Source: Citrobacter youngae | Lineage (GTDB): Bacteria; Pseudomonadota; Gammaproteobacteria; Enterobacterales; Enterobacteriaceae | Assembly: GCF_003818115.1 (NCBI RefSeq) | Contig: NZ_RPOI01000028.1 | Coordinates: forward strand, 1-61,956 | Length of the DNA stretch: 61,956 nt | Direction: 5' to 3' | Part shown: positions 55,811 through 61,956 of the stretch, piece by piece | How the letters are laid out: each line of letters starts with the position of its first letter | How positions within the stretch are numbered: the stretch's first letter is position 1 | Translations under genes and position numbers: made by a program | Notes under the pieces: generated by a model | Database searches by the model: none | Told to the model about the DNA's origin: nothing | The model's input: only the letters and a program-made list of their open reading frames with translations

Positions 55811-57301
55811 ATGAGTACTTCTACCCAGAGCATCCCGTGGTATCGCCATCTCAACCGGGCACAATGGCGGGCATTTTCTGCCGCCTGGTTGGGGTATCTG
55901 CTTGATGGTTTTGATTTTGTGTTAATCGCCCTTGTGCTGACCGAAGTTCAAGGTGAATTTGGTTTGACGACGGTGCAGGCGGCGAGCCTGATTTCAGCCG
56001 CCTTCATCTCTCGCTGGTTTGGCGGGTTAATGCTGGGTGCGATGGGTGACCGTTATGGACGTCGCCTGGCAATGGTCACCAGTATCATTCTGTTCTCTGT
56101 GGGGACGCTGGCCTGTGGCTTCGCGCCAGGCTACACCACCATGTTTATCGCCCGCCTGGTAATCGGTATGGGAATGGCAGGTGAGTACGGTTCCAGCGCG
56201 ACTTATGTTATTGAAAGCTGGCCTAAACACCTGCGAAATAAAGCCAGCGGCTTCCTGATTTCTGGTTTCTCCGTTGGCGCGGTGATCGCTGCGCAGGTCT
56301 ACAGCCTGGTGGTTCCGGTCTGGGGATGGCGTGCGCTGTTCTTCATCGGCATTCTGCCGATTATCTTTGCCCTCTGGCTGCGTAAAAATATTCCGGAGGC
56401 AGAGGACTGGAAAGAAAAACACGCAGGTAAAGCGCCAGTGCGCACTATGGTGGATATTCTCTACCGGGGCGAGCATCGGGTAATTAATATTCTGATGACG
56501 ATCGCCGCTGCAACCGCGCTGTGGTTCTGCTTTGCTGGCGACCTGCAAAATGCGACTATCGTGGCGGTCCTCGGCCTGATATGTGCGTTTATTTTCATTA
56601 GCTTTATGGTGCAAAGCAGCGGTAAACGTTGGCCGACGGGTGTGATGCTGATGGTTGTCGTGCTGTTCGCATTTCTCTACTCGTGGCCGATTCAGGCGCT
56701 GCTGCCAACGTATTTGAAAACTGAACTGATGTATGACCCTTCAACGGTTGCCAGGGTCCTGTTCTTTAGTGGCTTTGGTGCGGCGGTTGGCTGCTGCGTC
56801 GGTGGTTTCCTTGGCGACTGGCTGGGTACCCGCAAGGCTTATGTGTGCAGTCTGCTGGCCTCGCAGTTGCTGATTATCCCTGTGTTTGCGATTGGCGGGG
56901 CCAACGTCTGGGTTCTGGGTTTGCTACTGTTTTTCCAGCAAATGCTTGGGCAGGGGATCTCCGGGATCTTACCAAAACTTATTGGTGGTTATTTCGATAC
57001 CGACCAACGTGCCGCGGGCCTGGGGTTCACCTACAACGTAGGGGCACTTGGTGGGGCACTGGCACCGATCATCGGGGCGCTGATTGCACAACGTCTGGAT
57101 CTGGGCACAGCGCTGGGATCGCTCTCTTTCGGCCTGACATTTGTGGTGATCCTGTTGATTGGCCTTGATATGCCGTCTCGTGTACAGCGTTGGCTGCGGC
57201 CTGAAGCACTACGTACACATGATGCCATTGATGGTAAACCGTTTAGTGGAGCCGTGCCGTTTGGCGGCGATAAAAGCACCATGGTGAAATCAAAAAGTTA
57301 A
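55811..57301 (+). CDS. nanT: Sialic acid transporter NanT
   Basis: A 496-residue MFS proton symporter for N-acetylneuraminate. It has fourteen predicted helices, with a typical extra central pair, and the signature [15 protein letters not shown]. Length equals E. coli NanT. It lies between nanA and nanE in the operon. Confidence 0.97.
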   Translation: MSTSTQSIPWYRHLNRAQWRAFSAAWLGYLLDGFDFVLIALVLTEVQGEFGLTTVQAASLISAAFISRWFGGLMLGAMGDRYGRRLAMVTSIILFSVGTLACGFAPGYTTMFIARLVIGMGMAGEYGSSATYVIESWPKHLRNKASGFLISGFSVGAVIAAQVYSLVVPVWGWRALFFIGILPIIFALWLRKNIPEAEDWKEKHAGKAPVRTMVDILYRGEHRVINILMTIAAATALWFCFAGDLQNATIVAVLGLICAFIFISFMVQSSGKRWPTGVMLMVVVLFAFLYSWPIQALLPTYLKTELMYDPSTVARVLFFSGFGAAVGCCVGGFLGDWLGTRKAYVCSLLASQLLIIPVFAIGGANVWVLGLLLFFQQMLGQGISGILPKLIGGYFDTDQRAAGLGFTYNVGALGGALAPIIGALIAQRLDLGTALGSLSFGLTFVVILLIGLDMPSRVQRWLRPEALRTHDAIDGKPFSGAVPFGGDKSTMVKSKS

Positions 57302-57305
57302 TCCG

Positions 57306-57330
57306 CTTGCCCGGCGTTGAGCCGGGCAAG
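57306..57330. repeat. Perfect 10-bp inverted repeat between nanT and nanE
   Basis: CTTGCCCGGC, GTTGA, GCCGGGCAAG: a perfect stem ending 18 bases before the nanE ATG. It has no T-run, so it is more likely an mRNA stem or partial attenuator than a full terminator. Confidence 0.65.
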
Positions 57331-57348
57331 ATTCGAAAGGGAAGATGT

Positions 57349-58034
57349 ATGTCGTTACTTGAGCTACTGGATAAAAAGATTGCCGCTGATGGCGGACTGA
57401 TTGTCTCCTGCCAGCCCGTTCCTGACAGCCCGCTGGATAAACCTGAAATTGTCGCCGCCATGGCGCTGGCAGCCGAGCAGGCTGGTGCGGTGGCGCTGCG
57501 TATTGAAGGCGTGGAAAACCTGCAGGCGACCCGGGCGGTCGTTTCGCTGCCAATTATAGGTATTCTGAAACGCGATCTTGCTGACTCCCCTGTACGCATC
57601 ACTGCATTTTTAGGTGATGTCGATGCGTTGGCGCAGGCGGGAGCTGACATTATAGCGATTGATGGTACAGACCGCATGCGTCCTGTTCCCGTCGCCGCAC
57701 TGTTGGCACGAATTCATCAACATCACTGTCTGGCCATGGCCGACTGTTCGTCGCTGGAAGACGGCCTGGCCTGCCAGCAACTCGGCGCGGAAATTATTGG
57801 TACGACGCTGTCGGGTTATACGACACCAGAAACACCAGATGAGCCTGATCTGGCGCTGGTGAAAGCGTTACGTGATGCCGGGTGTCGGGTGATTGCCGAA
57901 GGACGTTATAACACGCCAGCACAAGCAGCTGAAGCCATGCGCCACGGGGCCTGGGCGGTGACAGTGGGTTCTGCTATTACCCGACTGGAACACATTTGCC
58001 AGTGGTACACCACGGCGATGAAAAAGGCCGCGCT

Positions 58035-58038
<4 letters not shown>
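57349..58038 (+). CDS. nanE: N-acetylmannosamine-6-phosphate 2-epimerase
   Basis: A 229-residue TIM-barrel epimerase converting ManNAc-6-P to GlcNAc-6-P. It begins [22 protein letters not shown] and includes [11 protein letters not shown] and [10 protein letters not shown]. The start at 57349 matches E. coli; an open frame 14 codons longer has no support. Its TGA overlaps the nanK ATG (ATGA), which implies coupled translation. Confidence 0.96.
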
Positions 58039-59374
<1,336 letters not shown>

Positions 59375-59380
59375 CAGACC

Positions 59381-59413
59381 GTGTCGGATGGCAAGGCTTG
59401 TGCCATCCGACAC
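59381..59413. terminator. Perfect 13-bp inverted repeat between nanQ and codA
   Basis: GTGTCGGATGGCA, AGGCTTG, TGCCATCCGACAC. It separates convergent operons and could terminate both, although no T-run follows. Its GGATGGC core resembles a REP half. Confidence 0.7.
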
Positions 59414-59426
59414 TGGATAGAACAAC

Positions 59427-60707
59427 CTAGCGCTTAAACGTCACCGCTTCCGGTTGTGCCAGATGCAGCGTGGTCTGGCTTGGCACCGTTTCAGCAATGA
59501 CTCGTCCGTGACGAATGGAATAACGTGCAGGCGTCTGGCGACGAACCGCATCAAACCCATTTTCTGCCGCTAAAATTACCAGATTTCCGGCGTTCCCCAC
59601 GTTCAGACCATAATCCTGCAGGTGCAGGGTTTTCGCACTGTGGGTAGTGATCAGGTTCAGCCCATCGTTAATCTGTCCGTATCCCATCAGCTGACACACA
59701 TGTAATCCCATATGCAGTACCTGCAGCATATTGGCGGTGCCCAGCGGATACCACGGGTCGAAGACGTCATCATGGCCGAAGCAGACGTTGATGTCCGCTT
59801 CCAGCATCTCCTTGACGCGGGTGATGCCACGGCGCTTAGGATAGGTGTCAAAACGTCCTTGCAGGTGAATATTCACTAGCGGATTCGCGACGAAGTTAAT
59901 ACCTGACATTTTTAACAGACGGAAAAGGCGGGAAGCATATGCGCCGTTGTAGGAATGCATCGCTGTGGTGTGGCTGGCTGTCACGCGCGATCCCATGCCA
60001 TCGCGATGTGCCAGCGCCGCGACGGTTTCAACAAAGCGCGATTGCTCATCATCAATCTCGTCACAGTGCACATCGATAAGTCGGTCATACTTCTGTGCCA
60101 GGGCGAAAGTTTTGTGCAGCGACTCTACGCCATATTCACGCGTGAATTCAAAGTGAGGAATTGCGCCAATGACGTCGGCACCCAAACGCACAGCTTCTTC
60201 TAGCAGCGCTTCGCCGTTGGGATAAGAAAGAATACCTTCCTGTGGGAACGCCACAATCTGCAGCTCCACCCACGGTGCCACTTCTTGCTTCACTTCCAGC
60301 ATGGCTTTCAGCGCCGTCAGCGTAGGATCGGAAACGTCTACGTGAGTTCGGACATACTGGATGCCGTTGGCCATCTGCCACTTGAGAGTCTGCATGGCGC
60401 GGGTCTTCACGTCTTCGTGGGTGAGCATCGCCTTGCGTTCGGCCCAGCGCTCAATACCTTCAAACAACGTACCCGATTGGTTCCAACTGGGCTCCCCTGC
60501 AGTTTGCGTGGTGTCCAGATGGATATGTGGCTCAACGAACGGTGGAATGGCCAGCCCGCCTTCAGCATCAAGCACCTTGCCCTGTGGCGCAGATGCTGTT
60601 TCCTGGGGATCAATACGGCTAAAACGCCCGTTTTCAATCGTGATTTGCCACAATCCTTCACGCCCCTGCAGACGGGTTTGAGTTAGAGTGATGGTGTTAT
60701 TCTGCAT
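59427..60707 (-). CDS. codA: Cytosine deaminase
   Basis: A 426-residue amidohydrolase converting cytosine to uracil and ammonia. Metal ligands are in [29 protein letters not shown] and GHDDVFDPW. The start at 60707 has GGAGGT 6 bases upstream. It overlaps the end of codB by 11 bases, so translation is coupled. If codB is frameshifted, coupling may be weakened. E. coli CodA has 427 residues. Confidence 0.95.
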   Translation of the reverse strand: MQNNTITLTQTRLQGREGLWQITIENGRFSRIDPQETASAPQGKVLDAEGGLAIPPFVEPHIHLDTTQTAGEPSWNQSGTLFEGIERWAERKAMLTHEDVKTRAMQTLKWQMANGIQYVRTHVDVSDPTLTALKAMLEVKQEVAPWVELQIVAFPQEGILSYPNGEALLEEAVRLGADVIGAIPHFEFTREYGVESLHKTFALAQKYDRLIDVHCDEIDDEQSRFVETVAALAHRDGMGSRVTASHTTAMHSYNGAYASRLFRLLKMSGINFVANPLVNIHLQGRFDTYPKRRGITRVKEMLEADINVCFGHDDVFDPWYPLGTANMLQVLHMGLHVCQLMGYGQINDGLNLITTHSAKTLHLQDYGLNVGNAGNLVILAAENGFDAVRRQTPARYSIRHGRVIAETVPSQTTLHLAQPEAVTFKR

Positions 60708-61948
60708 GGCTGACCTCCGGGGATTTAGCAAGGCTGCGATTGAAAAGTGGGTTCAGCAGGATATAGCTGAATACGCCGCCAAGTACGGCGTTGACCGGCA
60801 CAATACCGGGAATATAGTGACCTGCGGCAATGCCTAATGCAACGGACAAGATAGCTATCCAGTTGACGGGAATAAACTGTGCTGTGTTGAAGTTGGTGTA
60901 CCGGCGGTGGTTTAACAGATAATCGGCAATAATCACTCCGCCAATAGGAGGGATGGCCGCCGACAGGAATGTCAGCCAGCCGACAAAGTTATTGTAAAGC
61001 CATAATGCGCACAGTGTGCCGATAATACCGTTGGCCACGGACAATGTGCGGCTGGAAAGGCCGGTAATATTGGCAAATCCCAGACCGGAGGCGTACAGCG
61101 CGTTGTCGTTAGTCGTCCAGATGTTCAGACCGAGCACTACAATCGCGGGCAGCAGCAGTCCCTGGGCAATCATCACGTCGGAGATATCCGCCTGTCCAAC
61201 CGCAGCCGCGCCCGCAGCGCCGAAGATGAACATCAAGGAGTTGCCAAGGAAAAACGCCACCATGGCAATCAGCACCGCGCCTTTGGCGTTGCGACCAAAG
61301 CGCACGAAGTCGGCGGTTAATGTTCCTGCGCTGACAAACGAACCGACCACCAGCGCCAGGGCGGTGGAGAAATTCAGCGGCGTCTGCGGCACTATCGCTT
61401 TTAAATGGTCTAAACCGCCGACATCACTCACCGCCAGCCAGACGGAGTAGCTGCCAAGAACGACGATGGCGGGGACGGCGATAATAGATAAAATGGTCAG
61501 CGCTGAGATGCCAAAAAAGATGGTCAAGGTCATCAACAGACCGGAAACCGCAATCAGGATATTGACGTCAATTCCCGTCGCTTTGCCCACCGGGATAGCA
61601 AACATAGCCACACCCACGCCAAACCAGCCTACCTGCGTACCGCCTAACAACAGTGAGGGAAGCCATGAACCTTTCAAACCAAATGAGTAACGCGCCAGAA
61701 GGTGGGTTGAGAGCCCTGTTTTTGCGCCGATAAAGCCGAGAAATGCAGTGTAAATACCGAGGAGAAGATTACCGAAGAGAACTGCCAGGAAGAAATCATT
61801 ATAGGAAAGACCGGTACCGAGTGTGCCACCGGTCCACATACTGGCGGAAAAAAAATGTAAGCCCCAACATGACAAATGTTAGTGGAACCACGCCTTTCCG
61901 CGCCGCCAGAGGGACGGAGCCCTGGCTATAATTGTTGTCCTGCGACAC
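60697..61948 (-). pseudogene. codB: Cytosine permease codB, with an apparent frameshift
   Basis: The gene should start at GTG 61948 (VSQDNNYSQGSVP..., GAGG upstream) and encode about 416 residues of a cytosine/proton symporter of the NCS1 family. The first 31 codons align with E. coli CodB residue by residue. An 8-T run (plus-strand A-run 61848-61855), one base longer than expected, shifts the frame; the original frame then ends at TAA after about 49 codons. After the run, the correct CodB frame resumes (FSASMWTGGTLGTGLS) through to 60697 with all its helices. So it is a broken gene, a slippage switch, or a sequencing error. Confidence 0.8.
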
Positions 61949-61956
61949 AACGCCTC

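Noticed and set aside
60697-61875. Shorter codB reading frame starting at 61875 (beginning SCWGLHFFSASM)
   Set aside because: Its start would be TTG, with no ribosome site, and the first residues come from reading the true codB 5' end out of frame. The real start is GTG at 61948.

Overview
The window is ordinary enterobacterial chromosome, about 62 kb. It starts at the tail of an rRNA operon and runs through the region that lies near 72-74 min in E. coli K-12. Nearly every protein can be matched, often residue for residue, to an E. coli/Salmonella protein. Three features differ from K-12: codBA follows the nan operon, msrPQ lies beside accBC, and a xapA-like cassette sits between aaeB and yhcO. 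Together they suggest a relative of E. coli, most likely Citrobacter. This assignment rests on remembered homologues, not on a search.

Layout. 1-720: end of 23S, 5S, tRNA-Thr, a second 5S and the rrn terminators (rrnD-type). 734-4889: yhdWXYZ amino-acid ABC importer, leftward, behind a sigma54-type promoter. 5350-11195: lipoprotein yhdV, the acrEF efflux operon and its divergent regulator acrS. 11249-13755: yhdU, methyltransferase yhdJ, and dusB-fis. 14116-18630: prmA, panF, yhdT, accC, accB. 19023-21721: msrQ, msrP, acuI. 21947-34393 (rightward): csrD, mreBCD, yhdE, rng, yhdP, tldD. 34480-38713: aaeR and divergent aaeXAB. 38754-41804: purine nucleoside phosphorylase, MFS transporter and LysR regulator. 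42223-45043: yhcO, yhcN, argR, mdh. 45186-48275: degS, degQ, zapG. 48468-52108: zapE, rplM-rpsI, sspAB. 52153-59374: dcuD, then nanR and nanATEKQ (sialic acid catabolism). 59427-61948: codA and codB, with codB carrying an apparent frameshift close to the window edge.

How the genes work together. yhdWXYZ looks like a nitrogen-scavenging importer under NtrC/sigma54. The mre genes, rng, yhdP and zapE/zapG concern envelope shape, RNA turnover and division. The nan operon imports sialic acid and converts it to N-acetylglucosamine-6-P, and three GGTATA-type NanR repeats lie before nanA. codBA and the xapA-like cassette are salvage modules for cytosine and purine nucleosides.

I found no phage, insertion sequence, CRISPR array or clearly new multi-gene system. 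The observations most worth checking are the 8-T frameshift in codB, a predicted hairpin that would hide the dcuD ribosome-binding site, the xapA-like cassette with a swapped transporter, the sigma54/NtrC signals before yhdW, and a 5S gene pair differing by a compensated base pair.
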